Source: DASPKM01 sp035628135 (GTDB lineage Bacteria > Bacteroidota > Bacteroidia > Chitinophagales > Chitinophagaceae). Taken from it: 64,000 nucleotides of DNA. This document shows, piece after piece, positions 54,207-62,526 of this stretch; position 1 is the first letter of the stretch, and every line of letters begins with the position of its first letter. Both the position numbers and the translations under genes were made by a program. The notes below the pieces were generated by a model. The model was given only the letters and a program-made list of their open reading frames with translations, ran no database searches and was not told the origin of the DNA. The stretch is from positions 434,001 to 498,000 of the forward strand of contig DASPKM010000010.1 of assembly GCA_035628135.1 (NCBI GenBank), read 5' to 3'.

Positions 54207-54246
54207 GCCCCGGCACGCAAATAAAAGCATTTGCAGCCGGGGCTTT
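54207..54246 (+). terminator. strong terminator closing the small-protein cluster
   Basis: GCCCCGGC (54207-54214) / GCCGGGGC (54236-54243), with an inner GCAAAT / ATTTGC and six-nt loop, followed by TTTAT. A long nested hairpin with a short U-run. Confidence 0.75.
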
Positions 54247-54253
54247 ATATTTG
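54246..54253 (+). promoter_or_regulatory. TAnnTTTG -7 element for the TPR gene
   Basis: TATATTTG overlaps the end of the terminator and lies about 70 nt before the TPR gene ATG. No -33 element at normal distance. Confidence 0.35.
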
Positions 54254-54323
54254 CGGTTCGGTAAAGTACGAATTCCGCTCATGGGTTCCGTAGTTCGTAA
54301 CGAAAACCCGTAACACTTCACTT

Positions 54324-54974
54324 ATGAAATTTTACAACTGGATCATCAAATACCGGCTACACCTGGCAGTGGCATGCATACTCGGCGGCGTGGCGCTTCA
54401 TTATTATGCAGGATTTTGGGCCGCTTTCTTTTTGTACCTCATTGGCGTATTCCTTGCCTTCACACATTTCTTCTTCGGTCCTTTGCGGCTGATACAGGAA
54501 TACATGGAGACCGGTGATATGGAAGGCGCCGAAAAAGTATTGAACTCTATTAAATATCCCAACCTTTTATACAAGCCTATCCGCTCGGTGTATTATACCC
54601 TCAAAGGCAATCTTGCCATGGTCAAGCAGGATTATAACGAAGCCGAGAAGCACATGAAGAAAGGGCTTGACCTGGGCATGCCGATGAAGGAAGCAGAAGG
54701 CGCCAGCCTATTGCAAATGGGCATGCTGTCCGCGCAGAAAAACAATATGAAGCAGGCAGAAAGTTATATCCGCCAGGCAATTAAAAAAGGTTTGCACGAT
54801 AAGGAAAGCGAAGCCGCGGCTTACCTGCAAATGTGCAGCATCATGATCAACAAAAGAGAGTTCAGGGCCGCGAAGGAATTCTTCAGGAAGGCCAAAGCAA
54901 AAAAGCCAACGACGCCGCAGCTCGTTGACCAGATAAAACAGGTAGAAAAGTTTATTACCAGGGTGCCGGGTTAA
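54324..54974 (+). CDS. membrane-anchored TPR protein
   Basis: Protein of 216 residues. Two N-terminal membrane helices (about 12-55: LHLAVACILGGVALHYYAGFWAAFFLYLIGVFLAF) are followed by about four tetratricopeptide repeats (80-210), e.g. LKGNLAMVKQDYNEAEKHMKKGLDLGM and LLQMGMLSAQKNNMKQAESYIRQAI. It is probably a scaffold on the cytoplasmic face. It is convergent with the Fis-type regulator and shares 4 nt with it. Confidence 0.85.
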   Translation: MKFYNWIIKYRLHLAVACILGGVALHYYAGFWAAFFLYLIGVFLAFTHFFFGPLRLIQEYMETGDMEGAEKVLNSIKYPNLLYKPIRSVYYTLKGNLAMVKQDYNEAEKHMKKGLDLGMPMKEAEGASLLQMGMLSAQKNNMKQAESYIRQAIKKGLHDKESEAAAYLQMCSIMINKREFRAAKEFFRKAKAKKPTTPQLVDQIKQVEKFITRVPG

Positions 54975-55597
54975 GCCACGCCTTTGCGCAATTCCCCGTT
55001 CTGTATCATCCGGTAAATGGTGGATTTACCAATGTCCAGCTTTTTGGCTACCAGCAACACATCTTTATTGTATTTCTCCAGGTAGTACTGGATGATCTGG
55101 CATTCATATTCGCGCAGCGAAATTTCTTTATAGAATAACTGGCTTAGGCCATTTCCATTGGCTTCTGCATTCACGGGCGCGGATCCTTCTTTCAGTTGCG
55201 TTACTTCATACCTCAGGGTAATGATCTCCTGCAGGTGCAGCAGCGTGTTCCACAGGCGGTCCTGCATGGTGTCGTCTTTCACGATGTACTCGAACGCGCC
55301 TTGCTTCAACAGCTGAACGCAATTGGCAGCTTCTTCCTTGCCTGCGATCACGATTACCTGAACGCGGGGCAACTCCGACTTGATGCGCCTGAGCAGGTCG
55401 ATGCCTTCCACGCCATTAACGGGACAGTCTATCGCAATCACGTCAGGTTGCTCACGTAAGTGCTGGAAGAATATTTCAGCGCTTTCGAAGCGCTTTACTT
55501 CGTAATCGGGATTGAGGGAGACATGCTGCTCAAGCATCGAGCCATGCCATGCATCATCGGCCAGGATGAAAATTCGTAGGCTTTTCTGGTTTTTCAT
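54971..55597 (-). CDS. response regulator with Fis-type helix-turn-helix
   Basis: Regulator of 208 residues from ATG 55597 (MKNQKSLRIFILADDAWHG). Receiver domain (about 5-125) with D14/D15, phospho-acceptor D57 in VIAIDCPV, and K109 in YIVKDD. The C-terminal helix-turn-helix is of the Fis/HTH_8 type (about 160-205: SLREYECQIIQYYLEKYNKDVLLVAKKLDIGKSTIYRMIQNGELRK), as in NtrC-family proteins but without the central AAA+ domain. No kinase lies nearby. It cannot activate sigma-54 by itself. Confidence 0.9.
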   Translation of the reverse strand: MKNQKSLRIFILADDAWHGSMLEQHVSLNPDYEVKRFESAEIFFQHLREQPDVIAIDCPVNGVEGIDLLRRIKSELPRVQVIVIAGKEEAANCVQLLKQGAFEYIVKDDTMQDRLWNTLLHLQEIITLRYEVTQLKEGSAPVNAEANGNGLSQLFYKEISLREYECQIIQYYLEKYNKDVLLVAKKLDIGKSTIYRMIQNGELRKGVA

Positions 55598-55755
55598 ATC
55601 AGTTGGATTAGGGTGGCCTCCAAAATGGGCCTTTCCCCGGTTAAAGTCGGGTGTAAAACGCATTTCTATAGCGGTATATTTTATAGAACCGTGAAATATC
55701 CACTCCCAAAACGGGAATGGGGAAATCCTAAGGCTGGAAACGAGCGTTTTGTAAT

Positions 55756-55763
55756 TAACTTTG
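55756..55763 (+). promoter_or_regulatory. TAnnTTTG -7 element of the helicase gene
   Basis: TAACTTTG ends 3 nt before ATG 55767. If used, the mRNA would be leaderless or nearly so. No -33 element is clear. Confidence 0.35.
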
Positions 55764-55766
55764 GGT

Positions 55767-58700
55767 ATGCGTGCGTATCAGGACCGTTTGTCGAAGCAAT
55801 TCCAGGAAACATATCAACAACTCAATGAGGCCCAACAGAAAGCAGTGAACGCCATAGAGGGGCCTGTAATGGTTATCGCCGGTCCCGGAACGGGTAAAAC
55901 CCAAATCCTCGCCGCCCGCATCGGCAAGATATTATTGGATACCGATGCCGCCCCCTCCAACATACTTTGCCTTACTTATACCGATGCCGGCGTTATAGCC
56001 ATGCGCAAGCGCCTGCTGGATTTTATAGGCCCCGAAGCCTATAAAGTGCATATCCATACTTTTCATGCCTTCTGCAACGAAGTGATCCAGGAAAACCTTT
56101 TTTTGTTTGAAAAGACCTCGCTCGATCCCATATCGGACCTGGAAAGAATAGAATTGTTCCGCGAACTGATAGATACTTTTCCAAAGAACCACCCCCTGAA
56201 AAGATACCGGGGCGATGTATACTTCGAAATAAACAACCTGCAAAGCCTGTTCAGCACCATGAAGCGCGAGGGCTGGACACCGGCCTTCATTCATCAAAAA
56301 ATAGATGAATACATCAAGGACCTGCCCAACCGGGAAGAATTTGTTTACAAAAGAGCTTACAAGCAGTTCAGCCCCGGCGATCTGAAAACAGAACGCATCG
56401 AAGAAGAAAAAGAAAAAATGACGCGCTTGTGGGCGGCCGTGAATGAATTCGACCGCTTTCAGCAATTGATGCGTGCGCGCAATCGCTACGATTTCGACGA
56501 CATGATCAATTGGGTGTTGCGCGCATTTGGAGAAAATAAAGAGCTACTCGCAAAATACCAGGAGCAATTCCTGTACATACTCGTAGACGAGTACCAGGAT
56601 ACCAGCGGCACACAAAACAAGCTGGTACAACTGCTGATCAACTACTGGGACAAGCCCAACGTATTTGTGGTGGGCGACGACGACCAGAGCATCTACCGCT
56701 TCCAGGGTGCCAACGTAGAGAACATGGAAGAATTTGCACGCAGCTATAAAACCGATCTGCTCAAGATAGTGCTTACGCACAACTACCGCTCTACCCAGCC
56801 CATCCTGGACATGTCTAAAACGCTCATCGAACGCAATAATGAAAGGCTCATCAGGAAAATGGAGGGACTGACCAAGGACCTGCTTTCGGCAAATCCATTA
56901 TTGATGGACAAAAAACATTGGCCCACCATAAGGGAGTATGAAACTTCGCGGCACGAGATGATAGACCTTACGCTCCGCATAAAAAAACTATTGGACGAAG
57001 GAATCCCTCCCGGGAACATCGCCGTGATCTACCGTGAAAACAAATACGGCGAAGAGCTACTGAATTATTTCCGGCTGCAGAAGATACCGGTATACAGTAA
57101 ACGAAGTTTGAATATTCTGGAGATCCCGCTCGCCCAAAAAATATTGATGATCTTAAAATACCTGGTGGCCGAGCACGACATACCTTATGGCGGCGATGAA
57201 ATGCTGTTCGAAATATTGCACTTCAATTGGTTCAATATCCCTCCGATTGAAATTGCAAGGCTAAGCGTGGAAGTGGCCGACCTGCAATTTTCCGATAATA
57301 AAACTTCGCTGAGGCGATTGTTGTATGAGCGTTCGAACATGCCGCCGAAAGACCTGTTCACCCCCGGCATTCACGATGGATTGAGAAGGGCTTCGAAAGT
57401 ATTGGAAAAACTGATCGGCGATTTGCCGAACGTTACGCTGCAGGTATTACTGGAAAACATCATTCGCGAAGCGGGCGTGCTGGGCAGCATCATGAAAGCG
57501 CCCGACCAAGCCTGGCAAATGCAGGTGCTGACGGGATTATTTGATTTCGTGAAAGAAGAAACGCGCCGTAACCCCACCATGCGGCCGCAGGAAATTGTGA
57601 GCATGGTTGACCTGATGGAGAAAGAAAACCTAAGCCTTCCATTGATACAGGTTAGCGGCAACGATAAGGGCGTGAACCTGCTGACCGCACACGGCTCCAA
57701 AGGACTTGAATTTGAGTATGTGTTCTTTGCCGCGTGCAATTCCTGCTTTTGGGAAAAGAAAAGAAAACCCGGCGGAGGGTACAGCCTGCCCAATACGATA
57801 TTTCAATCGTTGCCCAAACAAAAAGACGATGAAGAGCTGCGCCGCTTATTTTATGTGGCAATGACGAGGGCTGAGCAACACCTCGTCATATCCTACTGCA
57901 GGTTCAGCAACGATGGCAAGGAACTGGAACCTTCCATGTTCATTGCAGAAATAAGACAAGAATTACCGGTTGAAAAAATATTCCTGGACGAAGAAACCTT
58001 TACCGACTTCCAGGCGCTGCACTTCGGGCAAACCGCACCTGAAATAGACAAGCCTGAAGACGAGCTGGTGACACGCTTACTCGATAAGTTTGTAATGAAT
58101 GTTACCGCGCTGAACAATTACCTGAATTGTCCGCTGGTATTTTATTACAGGAGCCTTATCCGCATTCCATCGCCCAAGAACGAGGCTGCTGAATTCGGCT
58201 CTTCAGTGCACTTTGCATTGGAACAATTGTTCCGGTCATTACAGGAAAGCAACAAGCAATTTCCCTCCAGGGAAAAATTCATTTCATTTTTCGAATGGTA
58301 CATGCACCGCCACCGCGAAAGCTTTACTAGGGAACAATTCCAACGCAGGCTCGAATACGGACAGGAAGTATTGGCCAATTATTACGATAAGTACATCGCA
58401 TCCTGGAACAAAGTAGTGGTGCTGGAATGGAGCGTACGCAACGTAGTGGTGCAGGGCGTTCCGCTAAAAGGCAAGCTGGACAAGCTGGAATTCGATGGCA
58501 AGCAGGTGAACATCGTAGATTACAAGACCGGCGATCCGGAAAAAGCAAAAGCCAAGCTATCGCCTCCTTCGGAAAAAGACCCTAACGGCGGCGATTACTG
58601 GCGCCAGGCCGTGTTTTATAAGATCCTTGCCGATAACAACGAACGCGGATGGCAAATCGTAAGTACCGAATTCGACTTTATCGAACCCGATAAAAAGAAA

Positions 58701-58940
58701 AATTACCGCAAGGAAAAACTGGTCATCCGGCCATCGGACATCGATGCCGTTACCCAGCAAATCGTCACCGTATGGCAAAAGATACAGAACCGTGATTTTT
58801 ATACGGGCTGCGGAAAAGAAGACTGCCATTGGTGCAATTTTGTAAAGACCAACAATCTGGCCATCGCCCTCCACGATCTTGAAGAGGAAGAAGAACAACT
58901 ACCCCTGACCGGCATTTTACGCCCCATGGAACCCATCTAA
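55767..58940 (+). CDS. UvrD-family helicase with C-terminal Fe-S PD-(D/E)XK nuclease
   Basis: Protein of 1057 residues from ATG 55767. A superfamily 1A helicase occupies about 1-750: Walker A GPGTGKT (39-45), DEYQD (274-278), GDDDQSIYRFQGA (about 303) and the later LTAHGSKGLEF motif. A PD-(D/E)XK nuclease (about 780-1030) has D905, D918, K920 (VDYKTG). C788 before the nuclease and C1015, C1020, C1023 after it are spaced like the Fe-S cluster of AddB-type nucleases. It probably processes DNA ends in recombination repair. It starts 4 nt after a TAACTTTG promoter element. Confidence 0.92.
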   Translation: MRAYQDRLSKQFQETYQQLNEAQQKAVNAIEGPVMVIAGPGTGKTQILAARIGKILLDTDAAPSNILCLTYTDAGVIAMRKRLLDFIGPEAYKVHIHTFHAFCNEVIQENLFLFEKTSLDPISDLERIELFRELIDTFPKNHPLKRYRGDVYFEINNLQSLFSTMKREGWTPAFIHQKIDEYIKDLPNREEFVYKRAYKQFSPGDLKTERIEEEKEKMTRLWAAVNEFDRFQQLMRARNRYDFDDMINWVLRAFGENKELLAKYQEQFLYILVDEYQDTSGTQNKLVQLLINYWDKPNVFVVGDDDQSIYRFQGANVENMEEFARSYKTDLLKIVLTHNYRSTQPILDMSKTLIERNNERLIRKMEGLTKDLLSANPLLMDKKHWPTIREYETSRHEMIDLTLRIKKLLDEGIPPGNIAVIYRENKYGEELLNYFRLQKIPVYSKRSLNILEIPLAQKILMILKYLVAEHDIPYGGDEMLFEILHFNWFNIPPIEIARLSVEVADLQFSDNKTSLRRLLYERSNMPPKDLFTPGIHDGLRRASKVLEKLIGDLPNVTLQVLLENIIREAGVLGSIMKAPDQAWQMQVLTGLFDFVKEETRRNPTMRPQEIVSMVDLMEKENLSLPLIQVSGNDKGVNLLTAHGSKGLEFEYVFFAACNSCFWEKKRKPGGGYSLPNTIFQSLPKQKDDEELRRLFYVAMTRAEQHLVISYCRFSNDGKELEPSMFIAEIRQELPVEKIFLDEETFTDFQALHFGQTAPEIDKPEDELVTRLLDKFVMNVTALNNYLNCPLVFYYRSLIRIPSPKNEAAEFGSSVHFALEQLFRSLQESNKQFPSREKFISFFEWYMHRHRESFTREQFQRRLEYGQEVLANYYDKYIASWNKVVVLEWSVRNVVVQGVPLKGKLDKLEFDGKQVNIVDYKTGDPEKAKAKLSPPSEKDPNGGDYWRQAVFYKILADNNERGWQIVSTEFDFIEPDKKKNYRKEKLVIRPSDIDAVTQQIVTVWQKIQNRDFYTGCGKEDCHWCNFVKTNNLAIALHDLEEEEEQLPLTGILRPMEPI

Positions 58941-59050
58941 GCTCTTTTTTCCCTCTTTTTGTCCTTCGATCTCTTATCTTTTTTATCTCATTTTTAAGGT
59001 TACTCCCGCATTCATTGCCAATAAACCCGCTAAGTTTGTCCCCGCATCAC

Positions 59051-60493
59051 ATGAAGAGGCCATTTTCCATACAGCTTATTGTTGCCCTGGCATTTTTTGC
59101 ACTGTTAATTGCAGATGGCATAGGCCTGAGCGGCTGCGCCAATATCGTACCTCCCTCAGGCGGGCCGAGGGATTCATTGCCCCCGGTATTGCTCGATGCC
59201 AACCCGGATGATTCCAGCACCAATTTTGGCAATTACCGGGTCACCTTCACATTCGATGAGTTTGTGGAAGTGAACAGCATCATGGAAAACTTAATTGTGT
59301 CGCCTACGCCTAAAACAATGCCGGACGTACAAAGCAGGCTGCGCACCGTAACGGTGAGGTTAAAAGACACACTGGAACCCAATACTACTTACTCATTGAA
59401 CTTCGGAAATGCCATCCGCGATATCAATGAGAACAACGAGCTGAAGGACTTCACTTATATCTTTTCCACCGGCCCCGTGTTCGATTCATTGCAACTGCGC
59501 GGCAGGGTGATACTGGCTGAAACCGGCGGTAGCGACAGCACGCTGATCGTACTGCTGCACACCAGCACCGAAGATTCGGCAGTGGCAAAAGACCGTCCCC
59601 GCTATTATACAAGAGTGGATGCCAATGGTAATTTTACATTTAAGAATTTGCCTGCCGATACTTTTGCTGTATATGCATTGAAAGATGAGGGTGGGATGAA
59701 AAGATATCAATCCAAAAGCCAGTTATTTGGCTTTGCCGACCAACCTGTGCGTGTTGCGCCCGGGGGCACCCCGCCCGTTACATTGTACGCATACCGCGAA
59801 ACTGCCGAAACTCCTCGCACCACTACCGCAACGGGTACCGGTACCGCAACAGGGCGGCCACAGAGAGGGGCAACACAGCAAGACCGAATTTTACGCGTGG
59901 CCACCAATATAGAGAACGAACAACTGGATCTGCTCAATAACCTGGAAGTGCGGTTTACCACTCCGCTCAAGACCTTCGACTCCACCAAAGTGCGTTTTAC
60001 CGATGAGCAGTTCAATACCATCCCCGGCTATCCATTGGTACTGGATACCAGCAGAAAGCTGTTGACGTTGCGATTTCCCTGGCAAGGCAATACTACTTAC
60101 AATGTGATAGTTGACAAGGACTTCGCGGAGGACACCCTGGGCAGAAAGCTGTTGCGCAACGATACGCTTACTTTCCGAACCCGGAAGGAATCCGATTACG
60201 GATCCCTTAAGCTGCGTTTTCTGAACCTTGACATGAGCAAGAATCCTGTATTGCTGTTCGTGCAGGGGGAACAGGTGAAGCATACTCATGTATTTACCGG
60301 CCGCGACGTGAACATACGGCTGTTTGTGCCCGGCGAATATGAAATGCGCATCCTCTATGATGAAAACCGCAATGGCAAATGGGACCCTGGCAGTTTCTTT
60401 GGTACCCGCAGGCAACCTGAAAAAGTAATGCCCCTTACACGAAGATTGAACGTAAGGTCCAATTGGGACAACGAGATTGATATTACGCTGTAA
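59051..60493 (+). CDS. Big_5 Ig-like domain lipoprotein
   Basis: Protein of 480 residues from ATG 59051. Lipoprotein signal MKRPFSIQLIVALAFFALL ending LSGC. It begins with NIVPPSGGPRDSLPPVL, the conserved start of a Bacteroidota family with an Ig-like Big_5 fold (DEFVEVNSIMENLIVSPTPK), then two further beta-sandwich parts, one with FKNLPADTFAVYAL and a second Big_5-like unit (VRFTTPLKTFDSTKV). A Thr/Ala-rich segment near 260-275 (TATGTGTATG) may be a linker. Function unknown. Confidence 0.85.
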   Translation: MKRPFSIQLIVALAFFALLIADGIGLSGCANIVPPSGGPRDSLPPVLLDANPDDSSTNFGNYRVTFTFDEFVEVNSIMENLIVSPTPKTMPDVQSRLRTVTVRLKDTLEPNTTYSLNFGNAIRDINENNELKDFTYIFSTGPVFDSLQLRGRVILAETGGSDSTLIVLLHTSTEDSAVAKDRPRYYTRVDANGNFTFKNLPADTFAVYALKDEGGMKRYQSKSQLFGFADQPVRVAPGGTPPVTLYAYRETAETPRTTTATGTGTATGRPQRGATQQDRILRVATNIENEQLDLLNNLEVRFTTPLKTFDSTKVRFTDEQFNTIPGYPLVLDTSRKLLTLRFPWQGNTTYNVIVDKDFAEDTLGRKLLRNDTLTFRTRKESDYGSLKLRFLNLDMSKNPVLLFVQGEQVKHTHVFTGRDVNIRLFVPGEYEMRILYDENRNGKWDPGSFFGTRRQPEKVMPLTRRLNVRSNWDNEIDITL

Positions 60494-60560
60494 CCGCCAC
60501 TGCTATCCCATTAATTCAGTGTTCTAAGGCTTTAACCGGCAACCTGATTGGCTAATTGGT

Positions 60561-60568
60561 TAATTTTG
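60561..60568 (+). promoter_or_regulatory. TAnnTTTG -7 element of recR
   Basis: TAATTTTG ends 4 nt before the recR ATG, so a leaderless or very short 5' end is possible. Confidence 0.4.
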
Positions 60569-60572
60569 CACT

Positions 60573-61193
60573 ATGCAATTTTCTTCTGCTCTTCTTGAAA
60601 ATGCGGTGAATGAATTTGCGAAATTGCCCGGTATCGGCAAGAAGACCGCTTTGCGGCTGGTGCTGCATTTATTGAAGCTCGATATAGACGAAGTGACCCA
60701 GTTCAGCGAAGTGATTGCCAAAATGCGCAACGACATTCGCTTTTGCCAGCGCTGCTATAATGTGGCCGATGCCGATATCTGTTCAATTTGCGCCAACTCC
60801 CTCCGCAAGCAGCAACTCATTTGCGTAGTGGAAAACATCCGCGATGTAATTGCCATTGAAAGCACCCAGCAATACAGTGGCACTTATCATGTATTAGGAG
60901 GCACTATTTCGCCGCTCGATGGCATTGGTCCCGACCAACTGACCATCGAAGGCCTGGTTGCCAGGATACAAAAAGAAGGTACCGAGGAATTGATCTTTGC
61001 CCTGAACCCCACTATACAGGGCGATACTACCATTTACTACATTCAAAAGAAGCTGCACGGCATCGACGTGCGGATTACCACTATTGCCAGGGGTATTGCC
61101 TTTGGCGGAGAGCTGGAATATGCGGACGAGCTAACGTTAGCGAGGAGCATCAGCAACCGTTTGCCGGTGGAGAGTTATGTGTCAAAGAGATAA
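60573..61193 (+). CDS. recR: recombination protein RecR
   Basis: RecR of 206 residues: N-terminal helix-hairpin-helix (FAKLPGIGKKTALRLVLHLL), a Cys4 zinc finger (FCQRCYNVADADICSICAN), a Toprim domain (about 80-175: ICVVENIRDVIAIESTQQY and FALNPTIQGDTTIYYI) and a C-terminal strand with ARGIAFGGELEYADELTLARSI. It works with RecF/RecO in gap repair. It is the only recombination-mediator gene here and stands next to the helicase-nuclease gene region. Confidence 0.95.
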   Translation: MQFSSALLENAVNEFAKLPGIGKKTALRLVLHLLKLDIDEVTQFSEVIAKMRNDIRFCQRCYNVADADICSICANSLRKQQLICVVENIRDVIAIESTQQYSGTYHVLGGTISPLDGIGPDQLTIEGLVARIQKEGTEELIFALNPTIQGDTTIYYIQKKLHGIDVRITTIARGIAFGGELEYADELTLARSISNRLPVESYVSKR

Positions 61194-61244
61194 CGCCGCC
61201 GGCATGCATCCATGACTGCATTTGCTCATCCTTCACCCCCCTAC

Positions 61245-61275
61245 TTGTTATTTCCCTTTAATGCGTTTATCTTTG
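61245..61275 (+). promoter_or_regulatory. promoter of the split metH operon
   Basis: TTG (61245-61247), a 20-nt spacer and TATCTTTG (61268-61275), a full match to TAnnTTTG. Transcription would start near 61281, about 190 nt before the first ATG. Confidence 0.55.
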
Positions 61276-61282
61276 TGCCTGT

Positions 61283-61340
61283 TTTACAGGCGGATTTGTT
61301 TATTGTTCGGCCTGTAAAGCTCCGGCGAAACACCCGGAGC
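61283..61340 (+). ncRNA. two-hairpin 5' leader of the metH operon
   Basis: Hairpin 1: TTTACAGGC (61283-61291) / GCCTGTAAA (61310-61318). Hairpin 2: GCTCCGG (61319-61325) / CCGGAGC (61334-61340), directly adjacent. They follow the promoter and precede about 130 nt of leader. No U-run, so not a terminator. No known SAM or cobalamin riboswitch core was found; the class is unknown. Confidence 0.4.
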
Positions 61341-61472
61341 AGCAATAACAGAACTAATAAACGACAAGAAACTCCACTTAGGTTTCCCAACGTTTATATG
61401 GTTCGGTAAATTAAATTTCAACAGTTCCGGCAACTGCCTGGCTGATTGTTTGACCAATTTAATTTTAAGAAC

Positions 61473-62498
61473 ATGAAAAGCATCCGCGATTTACTGAACG
61501 AGCGCATCCTCATCATCGATGGGGCCATGGGCACCATGATCCAGCGTTACAAGCTGTCAGAGGCCGACTACCGCGGCGAGCGGTTCAAAGACTGGCCGCA
61601 CGACCTGAAAGGCAATAACGACCTGCTGTGCATTACACAGCCGCAGATCGTAAAGGCCATTCATAAGGAATACCTGGAAGCCGGCGCAGACATCATAGAA
61701 ACCAACACCTTCAATGCCCAACGCGTTTCCATGGCCGACTATCACATGGAAGACCTGGCCTACGAGATCAACCTTGCAGCAGCCAGATGCGCAAGGGAAG
61801 CAGTGAATGAATTTTTGGCCAGCGCGCTAAAGCTGGCAGGCGAACCCGGCCCCTTTGTGGCCGGCGCATTGGGACCTTTGAACAAAACATTATCGCTCTC
61901 GCCTGATGTAAACAATCCCGGTTTCCGCGCTATTACCTTCGACGAGGCTATGAACGCGTATTATGAACAGGTAAAGGGGTTGGTAGAAGGCGGTGTTGAC
62001 CTGTTGCTCATCGAAACCATTTTCGATACGCTGAATGCAAAGGCGGCCATCTTCGCCGTAAAAAAATATTTCAGGGATACCGTGCAGAAAGAATTGCCGA
62101 TCATGATCAGCGGCACCATTACCGATGCATCGGGGCGTACGTTGAGCGGCCAAACGCTGGAAGCATTCTATACATCGGTGATGCATGCAAAGCCGTTAAG
62201 CATTGGGTTGAATTGTGCATTGGGCGCAAAGGAAATGCGACCGCACATAGAAGAGCTTAGCCAGATAGCGGCGTGTTATACTTCCGCCTATCCCAATGCG
62301 GGATTGCCGAACGCCATGGGCGAATACGACGAGCACCCGCAGGATACCGCGCATTACCTGGAAGAATGGGCGAAAGAAGGATTTGTGAACATCGTGGGCG
62401 GTTGCTGCGGAACTACGCCTGACCATATCCGCCATATTGCCGAACACGTGAGGGAATGCAAACCAAGACCGTTGCCGGTGTTGGAAGCAGCTTTGTAA
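61473..62498 (+). CDS. metH: homocysteine S-methyltransferase module of methionine synthase
   Basis: Protein of 341 residues from ATG 61473 (MKSIRDLLNERILIIDGAMGTMIQ); a TTG start 27 nt upstream is unlikely. It matches the first (homocysteine-binding) module of cobalamin-dependent methionine synthase, with the zinc ligands in GLNCALGAKEM and GGCCGTTPDHI. It lacks the pterin, cobalamin and reactivation modules, which are in the next gene. The next gene starts 28 nt downstream in another frame, so this is a true split, not a single frame. Confidence 0.92.
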   Translation: MKSIRDLLNERILIIDGAMGTMIQRYKLSEADYRGERFKDWPHDLKGNNDLLCITQPQIVKAIHKEYLEAGADIIETNTFNAQRVSMADYHMEDLAYEINLAAARCAREAVNEFLASALKLAGEPGPFVAGALGPLNKTLSLSPDVNNPGFRAITFDEAMNAYYEQVKGLVEGGVDLLLIETIFDTLNAKAAIFAVKKYFRDTVQKELPIMISGTITDASGRTLSGQTLEAFYTSVMHAKPLSIGLNCALGAKEMRPHIEELSQIAACYTSAYPNAGLPNAMGEYDEHPQDTAHYLEEWAKEGFVNIVGGCCGTTPDHIRHIAEHVRECKPRPLPVLEAAL

Positions 62499-62526
62499 AA
62501 TTCGATTGCGGGCCTAATATAAAACT

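Noticed and set aside
61415..61445. Resemblance of the metH leader to a SAM-I riboswitch (CCGGCAAC then GGCTGATT)
   Set aside because: The conserved AGAGGGxGGAGGGA segment and the P1 pairing are missing, and the similarity covers only a few bases.
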